NCBI GenBank assembly: GCA_946185285.1 | Contig: CAMHIS010000013.1 | Coordinates: 1 to 47,475 of the forward strand | DNA length: 47,475 nucleotides | Direction of reading: 5' to 3' | DNA from: an uncultured Prevotellaceae bacterium | GTDB taxonomy: Bacteria > Bacteroidota > Bacteroidia > Bacteroidales > Bacteroidaceae | Shown: positions 32,064 through 39,494 of the stretch, piece after piece | Position numbering within the stretch: the first letter of the stretch is position 1 | How the letters are laid out: the number at the start of each line of letters is the position of its first letter | Position numbers and translations under genes: made by a program | Notes under the pieces: generated by a model | Databases searched by the model: none | Seen by the model: only the letters and a program-made list of their open reading frames with translations | Told to the model about the DNA's origin: nothing

Positions 32064-32183
32064 ATGGCGAACGAAGACTATAATCCTGATAAGTGCAATG
32101 AGCCTGTGGCTGCATTACCCCAAGAACAGCGGGGCGCGGCTTTGGCCTTTCACGATGACATTGACCAACTCGACTGGGAATGA
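32064..32183 (+). CDS. Possible small acidic protein (39 aa) behind the TOPRIM gene
   Basis: An ATG 18 nt after the TOPRIM-like stop opens a 39-codon frame beginning MANEDYNPDKCNEPVAALPQ and ending DIDQLDWE. It is strongly acidic at the C terminus. No family is recognised. The start context (GATATGGC) resembles those of the genes at 28318 and 34428. It could be a third component of the module (for example an inhibitor or sensor peptide) or a gene remnant; size makes this uncertain. Confidence 0.45.
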   Translation: MANEDYNPDKCNEPVAALPQEQRGAALAFHDDIDQLDWE

Positions 32184-32250
32184 GTGTTAATAAATAGAGA
32201 ATACTCTTAGAAAACCTATTTGGAATGAATAACTTAAAAACATAACGAAG

Positions 32251-34416
32251 ATGAAACAAATAAGATTAATAATGATGCTCACCCTGCTTTGTAGTATGCT
32301 GGTTGTTGAGTCCTTTGCACACGACATTGAGGTGGCTAACAGTGATGGTATGACCATCTATTATAACTGGATTAACAATAACACAGAGTTGGAGGTCAGT
32401 TACCGTGGTAACAGTTTTGCCTATGGCTACTTATATTATCATGACAATGTAGTTATCCCGGAGTCAGTTACATACAATGGGAAGCCTTATCCCGTGACTT
32501 CAATTGGTGAAGCTGCTTTCTATTCCTGCCATTCCTTGAAATACGTCACGATTCCCAATAGTGTAACAACTATCGGCCGAGCTGCTTTCTGTGGCTGCCG
32601 CATCAGCTATTTGCAGATTCCAAACAGCGTGACAACCATCGGTCCTTCTGCTTTTGCTAATTGCCATTTTGTGTACATTCCCAACAGCGTTGTTTCCATC
32701 GGCGATAAAGCTTTTGCTAATTGCTATAGCGTTACATTGCAACCAGGTAACAGTGTATACGATTCTCGTGATAATTGTAATGCCATTATCGAAACAAATT
32801 CTAATACACTGATAGCAGGTTTTAAAGATACTATCATCCCCAATAGCGTGACATCTATAGGCAGTTCTGCTTTCTCTGGTTGCAGTGGATTAACCTCCAT
32901 AACCATCCCCAACAGTGTGACTTCTATCGGCAATGATGCTTTCTCTGGTTGCAGTGGGTTGACCTCTGTGACCTTCGGCAACAGCGTGACGACCATCGGC
33001 AGTTCTGCTTTCTATGGTTGCAGTGGATTAACCTCCGTGACCTTCGGCAACAGCGTGACTTCCATCGGCAGTTCTGCTTTCTATAATTGCAGCGGATTAA
33101 CCTCTGTGACCTTCGGCAACAGCGTGACGACCATCGGCAGTTCTGCTTTCTCTGGTTGCAGTGGGTTGACCTCCTTGACGATTCCTCAAAGTGTGACAAC
33201 CATCGGCGATAATGCTTTCTATTATTGCAGTGGGTTGACCTCTGTGACCTTCGGCAACAGCGTGACGACCATCGGCAGTTCTGCTTTCTCTGGTTGCAGT
33301 GGATTAACCTCCTTGACCATCCCTCAAAGTGTGACAAGTATCGGCTATAGTGCGTTTTCTTCTACAGGCCTGACCTTTGTGGAATTGCAGTGTAGCGCAA
33401 CTACTGATCTTGTAGCAGACGTGTTTTCCGGATGTCCTCTAAAAGAGGTGAAGTTTGATTGTGAGAAGGTCACCTCTTTGCTTAGTCGTTCGTCTGTGGA
33501 AAAGATTACAATGACAAAAAATGTAACATCCATTGATGCAAGTGCTTTCGTTAACTGTAGAAACTTGTCCTCGATAACCATTCCCAACAGCGTAAACTCC
33601 ATCGGTCCTGCCGCTTTCGCTGCTTGTCCAAACTTGGCTTCTATCATAGTGGAAGAGGGTAATACGGTATATGACTCGCGCAATAACTGTAATGCCATCA
33701 TTGAATCAGCAAGCAACAGTTTGATTGCAGGATGTAAGAACACTATTATCCCTAACAGCGTTACAACTATCTTTTATGCTGCCTTTGCTGGTTGTATGAC
33801 TTTGACCTCGGTGACAATTCCCAATAGTGTGACCACAATAATTGATGATGCTTTCAATAGTACAGGCTTAACCTCCATAACTATCCCTAAATCAGTTACA
33901 TCTATCGGTAATACTGCTTTTGCTTACTGTACACAACTGACGGATGTGTTTTGTTATGCAGAAGAAGTGCCAAGCACGCCAAGTAATGCATTTGAGGCAT
34001 CCAGTTTAAGTGGCGCCACGTTGCATGTCCCTGCTACAGCTGTGAAAGTATACAGTGAAGCAAGTCCTTGGAGTGGATTCAATAGCATTGTGCCCATTGA
34101 AGAATTGGAACCATGTGCCACCCCGACCATCGCTTTCAAAAACGGAAAGGTGATGTTTAGTTGTGAGACGGAGGGAGTAGATTTCGTCTACGAGATAACC
34201 AACGCTGACGTGCAGAACGGAAGTGGCGCTGAGGTTAGCCTGGGCACCACCTACCATATAAGTGTCTACGCCACCAAGGAAGGCTATGAGAACAGCGAAA
34301 TTGCAACGGCTGACATTGACGCCCGTGGCATTGTCGGCGACCTCAGTGGTGACGGCAATGTGGATGCCACCGACCTCACCCGCCTGATAGATATAATACT
34401 GAAAAAGAAGCAATAA
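32251..34416 (+). CDS. BspA-like leucine-rich repeat protein with dockerin-like C terminus
   Basis: The 721-residue protein has a signal peptide (residues 1-23, ending VESFA). Most of the rest is LRR_5/BspA-type repeats of about 23 residues (consensus IPNSVTTIGSSAFSGCSGLT). The repeats are interrupted at about 170-195 and 470-495 by the insert NxVYDSRxNCNAIIE. A beta-rich domain (about 630-690, ATPTIAFKNGKVMFSCETEG) and a single dockerin-like calcium loop at the end (GDLSGDGNVDATDLTRLIDI) follow. It would be exported and surface-exposed, as BspA adhesins are. Six to eight central repeats are nearly identical at the DNA level (32834-33350). It stands 67 nt after the 39-codon ORF, possibly part of the same acquired unit. 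Confidence 0.93.
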   Translation: MKQIRLIMMLTLLCSMLVVESFAHDIEVANSDGMTIYYNWINNNTELEVSYRGNSFAYGYLYYHDNVVIPESVTYNGKPYPVTSIGEAAFYSCHSLKYVTIPNSVTTIGRAAFCGCRISYLQIPNSVTTIGPSAFANCHFVYIPNSVVSIGDKAFANCYSVTLQPGNSVYDSRDNCNAIIETNSNTLIAGFKDTIIPNSVTSIGSSAFSGCSGLTSITIPNSVTSIGNDAFSGCSGLTSVTFGNSVTTIGSSAFYGCSGLTSVTFGNSVTSIGSSAFYNCSGLTSVTFGNSVTTIGSSAFSGCSGLTSLTIPQSVTTIGDNAFYYCSGLTSVTFGNSVTTIGSSAFSGCSGLTSLTIPQSVTSIGYSAFSSTGLTFVELQCSATTDLVADVFSGCPLKEVKFDCEKVTSLLSRSSVEKITMTKNVTSIDASAFVNCRNLSSITIPNSVNSIGPAAFAACPNLASIIVEEGNTVYDSRNNCNAIIESASNSLIAGCKNTIIPNSVTTIFYAAFAGCMTLTSVTIPNSVTTIIDDAFNSTGLTSITIPKSVTSIGNTAFAYCTQLTDVFCYAEEVPSTPSNAFEASSLSGATLHVPATAVKVYSEASPWSGFNSIVPIEELEPCATPTIAFKNGKVMFSCETEGVDFVYEITNADVQNGSGAEVSLGTTYHISVYATKEGYENSEIATADIDARGIVGDLSGDGNVDATDLTRLIDIILKKKQ
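32834..33350 (+). repeat. 69-nt tandem repeats coding for leucine-rich repeats
   Basis: Units of 69 nt (23 codons), for example containing GGCAGTTCTGCTTTCTCTGG, recur about seven times with few differences, whereas the outer LRR units have diverged. This suggests recent expansion or gene conversion inside the gene, so the copy number may vary between strains. Confidence 0.85.
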
Positions 34417-34427
34417 AAGATGACGAT

Positions 34428-34664
34428 ATGGCAATAGAAGAATTAAGGGAAACTAAGAACCGCATTGACTACACGGTGATGATTGTCCGTGACTTTGGCG
34501 ATAAACATAACCTGACACCACGACAGGCGCATAACTACCTGCGCCGCCATAAGGCGATGGAATATATGCAGGATTTTTATGATGTGGAGCACACACTTTC
34601 ACCAGAGGACACACTACGAACACTTGACATCATCAGTAAACGCTATGGAGGACAGATAAAATGA
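34428..34664 (+). CDS. DUF3791-like small protein
   Basis: The 78-residue protein contains YTVMIVRDFGDKHNLTPRQA, HNYLRRHKAMEYMQDFYDVEH and LSPEDTLRTLDIISKRYGG, a pattern I recognise as DUF3791. In Bacteroidales this gene is commonly followed by DUF3990, an ADP-ribosyltransferase-like protein, suggesting a toxin-antitoxin-type pair. Here the next frame starts in an ATGA overlap but is truncated. The start context GACGATATGGCAA is shared with the gene at 28318. Confidence 0.8.
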   Translation: MAIEELRETKNRIDYTVMIVRDFGDKHNLTPRQAHNYLRRHKAMEYMQDFYDVEHTLSPEDTLRTLDIISKRYGGQIK

Positions 34665-34804
34665 TAAGACTTTATCACGGCTCCAATGTAGCCATCGACG
34701 ACTTTCTGCTGAACAACCTCGACACGGAATTGTACTTGCGAGGCTCTTCTGAACAATTACCACTATCTGAGAAGGGAGCTGGATTACGGAAAACCATAAA
34801 CTGA
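34661..34804 (+). pseudogene. Truncated DUF3990-like gene
   Basis: The frame starts MIRLYHGSNVAIDDF, the typical N terminus of DUF3990 (YHGSNV), with ATGA coupling to the DUF3791 gene. It ends after 47 residues, whereas the family has about 150 or more. From about residue 17 the sequence no longer resembles the family, so an internal deletion or replacement has removed the catalytic region. Another frame at 34752-34799 reads NNYHYLRRELDYGKP and may be the tail of a different lost gene. Confidence 0.75.
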
Positions 34805-34840
34805 TAAGCAGAATTAGCAACAATATAATTTAGCGTAAAA

Positions 34841-35545
34841 ATGAAGATAGGAGATAAAGTAAGATTCCTGAGTGAAGTGGGAGGCGGCCGGGTGGCCGGC
34901 TTCCAGGGTAAGGACATCGTGCTCGTCGAGGACGAGGACGGATTTGATGTGCCCATGCGCATTACCGAAGTCGTGGTCATCGGCGAAGAAGACTACGATA
35001 CGAAGCACATGGTGGAAGTGAAGGGTGAGAAGGGAAAGGCGAAGAGCGTGGAGCCGGAGGAGGAACCCGAGACGGAGCCTGCCGACCGGCCCGTGACCTT
35101 CAAGGCTCCCGTCGAGGAGCGCAAGGGCGGCGACAAGCTGTCGGCCTACTTGGCCTTTGTGCCCATTGATGTCAAGGAACTCAGCAACACCCGCTTCGAG
35201 TCGTACCTTGTGAACGACTGCAACTACTACCTGCGCTATGTCTACATGACCGCCGAGGGCACGAGTTGGCAGGTGCGCTCACAGGGCGAGGTGGAGCCTA
35301 ATACGAAGCTCTTCATCGAGGAGTTCGGGCGCGACCAGCTGAACCTGCTGGAACACTCGTGCATCCAGCTGATTGCCTACAAGCGCGACAAATACTTCCT
35401 GCGCAAGCCTGCCGTCGATGCACTAGTCAACATCGACCCGGTGAAGTTCTACAAGCTGCACACGTTCCATGAGAACCAGTTCTTTGAGCAGCCGGCACTG
35501 ATTTATACCATTATTGAAAACGACCGTCAATTTGTAAAGCTATGA
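34841..35545 (+). CDS. DUF2027 protein lacking the C-terminal Smr domain
   Basis: The 234-residue protein starts MKIGDKVRFLSEVGGGRVAG with a KOW-like fold (KIGDKVRFL ... GKDIVLVEDEDGFDVPM), an acidic linker at about 60-95, and a beta-rich domain (LSAYLAFVPIDVKELS ... SYLVNDCNYYLRYVY ... LNLLEHSCIQLIAYKRDKYF). This matches DUF2027. In Bacteroides I recall this protein continuing for another ~120 residues with a MutS2-type Smr nuclease domain; here it stops at RQFVKL. The stop overlaps the start of nadE (ATGA), so the shorter form appears normal for this genome rather than a local frameshift. Confidence 0.8.
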   Translation: MKIGDKVRFLSEVGGGRVAGFQGKDIVLVEDEDGFDVPMRITEVVVIGEEDYDTKHMVEVKGEKGKAKSVEPEEEPETEPADRPVTFKAPVEERKGGDKLSAYLAFVPIDVKELSNTRFESYLVNDCNYYLRYVYMTAEGTSWQVRSQGEVEPNTKLFIEEFGRDQLNLLEHSCIQLIAYKRDKYFLRKPAVDALVNIDPVKFYKLHTFHENQFFEQPALIYTIIENDRQFVKL

Positions 35546-37467
35546 AATACGGATTTCTGAAAGTGGCCGCCGCCGTCCCTGTTGTCAAGGTGGCCGACGT
35601 TGACTATAATGTGGGACAGGTTGAAAGCCTTATTGCCCAGGCCGAGGGTCAGGGCGTCGAGGTGATGGTGTTCCCTGAGCTCTGTCTGACTGGCTACTCC
35701 TGCCAGGACCTCTTCCACCAGCAGTTGCTCATCGACAAAGCTGAGGAAGGGTTGCTCAAGCTGCTTGACTTCACCCGCAAACTCGATGTTATTGCCATTG
35801 TCGGACTACCCGTCCAAATAGGTTCCCGGCTCTTCAATTGTGCTGCCGTCATTCAGGGCGGTACGCTGTTGGGAATTGTCCCCAAGACTTTTCTGCCCAA
35901 CTACAGTGAGTTCTACGAGAAACGGTGGTTCGCTTCCGCCAACGAGCTGACGGCACAGGATATTTATCTGGCCGGCAGTCCGGTTCACGTAACACCGCAG
36001 CCCACCATCTTCACAACCTGCGACGGTGCCCGGTTCGGCATAGAAATCTGTGAGGACGTCTGGGCTCCCATGCCTCCCTCTGTGACCCTTGCCCTCGAGG
36101 GTGCCGATGTCATCCTGAACCTCTCGGCCTCCGACGAGCTGATAGGCAAGCACCAGTACCTGTGCCAGTTGCTCGCGCAGCAGAGTGCCCGCACCATCAG
36201 CGGCTATGTCTATGCCGGCTGTGGCTTTGGCGAGTCTACGCAGGACGTCGTCTACGGTGGCAATGCCATGATTTTCGAGAATGGCAGGCTGCTGTGCGAG
36301 GGTGAGCGCTTCTCTTTCCAGCCGCAGATCAAGATTACCCAGATAGACGTAGAGAGACTTCGCACCGAGCGCCGTCTTAACTCAACGTTCTTCGTGAGCA
36401 AGGCGGGCAATATCGAGTGGAACGTCCAGTGCAGACCCATCTCGCCCCGCGACTTCGAACTGGTGCGCACCTTTGACCCACATCCGTTTATTCCGGCTGC
36501 CGACGAGATGCAGTCGACGTGTGACGAGATCCTTAACATTCAGGTGGCAGGACTGGCCAAGCGGCTCTACCACATTGGTCTCTCAAAGGCTATCATCGGC
36601 ATCAGCGGAGGGCTCGACTCCACCCTTGCCCTGCTTGTCACGGTCAAGGCTTTCGACAAGTTGGGCCTTGACCGGCGGGGTATCATCGGCATCACCATGC
36701 CCGGCTTCGGCACAACCGACCGCACGCATCAGAACGCCTTGAAACTGATGGAGCAGTTGGGAGTGACCATTCGCGAGATAAGCATAGCCAAGGCCGTCAC
36801 CCAGCACTTCGAGGACATCGGCCACGATGCCAAGGTCCACGATGCCACCTACGAAAATTCCCAGGCCCGCGAGCGTACCCAGATACTGATGGACGTTGCC
36901 AATAAGGAGAATGCCATCGTCGTGGGTACCGGCGACCTGTCGGAGTTGGCTCTCGGCTGGGCTACCTACAACGGCGACCACATGTCGATGTACGGCGTCA
37001 ATGCCGGAGTGCCCAAGACGCTGGTGCGCCACCTCGTCACCTATTTGGCCGGTGAACTGGCTACCGAGGTGCTGCTCGACATTGTTGACACGCCTATTTC
37101 ACCAGAGCTGACACCAGCCGACGAGCACGGACAAATCAAGCAGAAGACCGAGGACTTGGTAGGCCCCTACGAGCTGCACGACTTCTTCATCTACTATTTC
37201 ATGCGCTTCGGTTTCCGTCCCTCCAAGATATTCCTGATGGCGCGCAAGGCCTTCAGCGGCAGCTACGACGACGAGGTCATCAAACACTGGCTGACCGTCT
37301 TCTGCCGTCGCTTCTTCAGCCAGCAGTTCAAGCGCTCCTGTATGCCCGACGGTCCGAAGGTCGGCAGCGTCAGCCTGTCGCCGCGAGGTGACTGGCGTAT
37401 GCCGAGCGACGCCTCTTCCGCCTTATGGGTAAAGGATGTCGAGCGTCGTCAGGGCCTGTTTGAGTAA
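35542..37467 (+). CDS. nadE: Glutamine-dependent NAD+ synthetase
   Basis: The 641-residue, two-domain enzyme makes NAD+ from deamido-NAD+, ATP and glutamine. The N-terminal nitrilase-type glutaminase has the catalytic triad Glu46 (VFPELCLTG), Lys115 (VPKTFLPNY) and Cys170 (EICEDVW). The C-terminal synthetase has the PP-loop SGGLDS (355-360) and GTGDLSELALGWATYNGDH. Length is normal for the long NadE form. The ATG overlaps the DUF2027 stop by 4 nt. It is convergent with nhaC, 10 nt apart. Confidence 0.97.
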   Translation: MKYGFLKVAAAVPVVKVADVDYNVGQVESLIAQAEGQGVEVMVFPELCLTGYSCQDLFHQQLLIDKAEEGLLKLLDFTRKLDVIAIVGLPVQIGSRLFNCAAVIQGGTLLGIVPKTFLPNYSEFYEKRWFASANELTAQDIYLAGSPVHVTPQPTIFTTCDGARFGIEICEDVWAPMPPSVTLALEGADVILNLSASDELIGKHQYLCQLLAQQSARTISGYVYAGCGFGESTQDVVYGGNAMIFENGRLLCEGERFSFQPQIKITQIDVERLRTERRLNSTFFVSKAGNIEWNVQCRPISPRDFELVRTFDPHPFIPAADEMQSTCDEILNIQVAGLAKRLYHIGLSKAIIGISGGLDSTLALLVTVKAFDKLGLDRRGIIGITMPGFGTTDRTHQNALKLMEQLGVTIREISIAKAVTQHFEDIGHDAKVHDATYENSQARERTQILMDVANKENAIVVGTGDLSELALGWATYNGDHMSMYGVNAGVPKTLVRHLVTYLAGELATEVLLDIVDTPISPELTPADEHGQIKQKTEDLVGPYELHDFFIYYFMRFGFRPSKIFLMARKAFSGSYDDEVIKHWLTVFCRRFFSQQFKRSCMPDGPKVGSVSLSPRGDWRMPSDASSALWVKDVERRQGLFE

Positions 37468-37477
37468 ACAGAGTTGC

Positions 37478-38758
37478 TTACGAGTAGCGTCGCGGATAGC
37501 GGATGAAGATAGCTACCAGGGCGGTGATGCCGATGGCGAAGGGGTAGTAGAGATAAGGTATGATGGCGATGGGATTCAACTGAGCCAGTCCGGCCGCCAT
37601 CAGCATCTGGGCACCGTAGGGCAGGAGTCCCTGGGCGAAGCACGAGAATGTGTCGAGAATCGAGGCACACTTGCAGTTGTCGAGTCCGAAACGGTCGCCG
37701 ATGTGCTTGGCAATGCCGCCGACGGTCAGTATGGCCACGGTGTTGTTGGCAGTGCATACGTTGACCATAGACACCAATGCAGCAATCGACAGTTCGGCTC
37801 CCCGCTTGCCCGTCACGTGGCGGGTAAGCAGCTGTATCAGGTAGTCGATACCTCCCTGCTGGCGGATGAGTTCCAACAGTCCGCCGGCCATCATGGTGAT
37901 GATGATAAGCTCGCCCATGCCCACGATGCCTTCGCCCATCGAGCCGAACCATCCGTAAAGGTCGTAGCTGCCCGTCAGCATGCCGACGCCGCCGGTAAGC
38001 AAGATGCCTAAGGTAAGCACGGCCATAACGTTCATGCCAAAGACGGCCGTGATGAGCACAACCAGATAGGGCAAGACCTTCAGTGGCTCCAGGGTGGGGA
38101 TGTCGGCAGGTGCTTGTGTGTCGGTTCCTATCAGCACATATATAATCAGAATGACCAGTGCTGCCGGCATGACCAGAAAGGAGTTGGCGCGGAACTTGTC
38201 GCTGAGTCGGCAACCCTGCGTCTGGGTGGCCGCGATGGTGGTGTCGGAGATGAACGAGAGGTTGTCGCCGAAGAAGGAACCGCCCACGATGACGGCTGTC
38301 ATCATGGCCACCGATGTCCCTGTCTGTGTGGCTATGCCGGCTGCTATAGGCGTTAGTGCCACGATGGTCCCTACGCTCGTTCCAATACTGAGGGAGATGA
38401 AGCAGGCGGCGACGAAGAGTCCTGCAATAAGCATCTGCGGCGGCAGCAGGGCCAGCGTCAGGTTCACCGTGGCATCAATGCTGCCCATCGCCTTGGCCGA
38501 GTTGGCAAAGGCGCCGGCAAGGACGAAAATCCAGACCATGAGCATCATCTGCTCTGTGGCCGCCCCACGTGAGTAGGCATTGATGCGTTTGTCTATCGGC
38601 AGACCGCCGCTGATGACAACTGCATAGACAGAAGCCACCATAAACGCCACGGTGATAGGCACTTTGTAGAAATCGCCCGCCACGATACTGGAAACCAGAT
38701 ACAGTGTGACGAACACCATGAGTGGCGACAGTGCCAGCAGTCCCTTCCTACGACTCAC
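37478..38758 (-). CDS. NhaC-family Na+/H+ antiporter
   Basis: The 426-residue integral membrane protein has about ten to twelve hydrophobic helices. Conserved segments are FISLSIGTSVGTIVALTPIA, GGSFFGDNLSFISDTTIA (carrying the acidic and serine residues typical of NhaC) and VCTANNTVAILTVGGIAK. It exchanges Na+ (or an organic ion) for protons across the inner membrane. The start codon is GTG at 38758, lying within a polypurine junction tract that also supplies the last codons of iorB (10 nt upstream). A longer start is not possible because iorB ends there. Confidence 0.9.
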   Translation of the reverse strand: MSRRKGLLALSPLMVFVTLYLVSSIVAGDFYKVPITVAFMVASVYAVVISGGLPIDKRINAYSRGAATEQMMLMVWIFVLAGAFANSAKAMGSIDATVNLTLALLPPQMLIAGLFVAACFISLSIGTSVGTIVALTPIAAGIATQTGTSVAMMTAVIVGGSFFGDNLSFISDTTIAATQTQGCRLSDKFRANSFLVMPAALVILIIYVLIGTDTQAPADIPTLEPLKVLPYLVVLITAVFGMNVMAVLTLGILLTGGVGMLTGSYDLYGWFGSMGEGIVGMGELIIITMMAGGLLELIRQQGGIDYLIQLLTRHVTGKRGAELSIAALVSMVNVCTANNTVAILTVGGIAKHIGDRFGLDNCKCASILDTFSCFAQGLLPYGAQMLMAAGLAQLNPIAIIPYLYYPFAIGITALVAIFIRYPRRYS

Positions 38759-38768
38759 TTTTCACTCT

Positions 38769-39344
38769 TCACTTCTCACTTTCGCTGCGTCCTATTGCCA
38801 ATGCCTTGATGTTGGCCTCGACGATGGCCTCGCCCTTGCGGCCGAAGACGCGACGGATGGCATCCTCCAGTTTATGGTACTCAATGCCCAGTGCCTTCTG
38901 GGCGGCGCCGAGCAGGATGACGTTGGCCGAGCGGGGCACGCCACCCGTCTTAGCCATCTGCTCGATGTCGATGCGGATGACGTTGGGCAGCCGGTCGAGG
39001 TCGGCGTTGATGACGTCCATGTCGGGGTAGTTGGGAATGTTCTTGAACGGCGTTGCCGAGGTGATGATCCAGCCGTCCTTGGCGAGGAAGGGCAGGTAGC
39101 GCAGGGCCTCCATCGGCTCCATTGAGATGATGACGTCGGCACTGCCCTTAGCGATGAGGTCGCTGTAGATGGGTTCGCTCGATATACGCAGGTTCGACTG
39201 CACGTCGCCGCCGCGCTGGCTCATGCCGTGCACCTCGGCCTGCTTGATGTAGAGGTTCTCGTTCATGGCGGCTTCGCCTATGATGGTGGCGATGGAGAGG
39301 ATGCCTTGTCCGCCCACGCCGCATAAAATAATATCTGTCTTCAT
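38769..39344 (-). CDS. iorB: Indolepyruvate oxidoreductase subunit beta
   Basis: The 191-residue protein starts MKTDIILCGVGGQGILSIAT, with AEVHGMSQRGGDVQSNLRI and AKTGGVPRSANVILLGAA, typical of the gamma/beta-type subunit of 2-oxoacid:ferredoxin oxidoreductases. With IorA it converts arylpyruvates to aryl-acetyl-CoA. An upstream TTG that would add five residues falls in the palindromic repeat, so the ATG at 39344 is used. The last residues, SESEK, are encoded by the polypurine junction tract. iorA lies 111 nt upstream, separated by a MITE-like repeat. Confidence 0.94.
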   Translation of the reverse strand: MKTDIILCGVGGQGILSIATIIGEAAMNENLYIKQAEVHGMSQRGGDVQSNLRISSEPIYSDLIAKGSADVIISMEPMEALRYLPFLAKDGWIITSATPFKNIPNYPDMDVINADLDRLPNVIRIDIEQMAKTGGVPRSANVILLGAAQKALGIEYHKLEDAIRRVFGRKGEAIVEANIKALAIGRSESEK

Positions 39345-39494
39345 AAAGCCCACCCCCAACCCCTCCCTAAGGGAGGGGCGTTTGTTTACTTAGGGGGTCT
39401 CCATTTTTTAGTTATACTTTCTATTCATTAAATCAATTAGCATCCACCTACAAGTCTATTTAGACTCCCCTCCCTTGGGGATGGGTTGGGCCTT
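39345..39494. repeat. MITE-like palindromic element between iorA and iorB
   Basis: The left end (AAAGCCCACC at 39345) carries the stem CCCCTCCC (39360-39367)/GGGAGGGG (39371-39378). The right end (39467-39494, CCCCTCCC ... GGGTTGGGCCTT) is an imperfect inverted copy. The AT-rich centre resembles that of the element at 41092. The right end overlaps the iorA coding end, supplying residues QPIPKGGES before the stop. Confidence 0.7.

Noticed and set aside
32834..33350. Regularly spaced direct repeats that could suggest a CRISPR array
   Set aside because: The units are 69-nt in-frame leucine-rich repeats of the BspA-like protein, with no unique spacers between constant repeats.
32251..34416. Cellulosome component because of the dockerin-like end
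   Set aside because: Only one calcium-loop motif is present, there is no cohesin or cellulase nearby, and such ends are common on Bacteroidales surface proteins.
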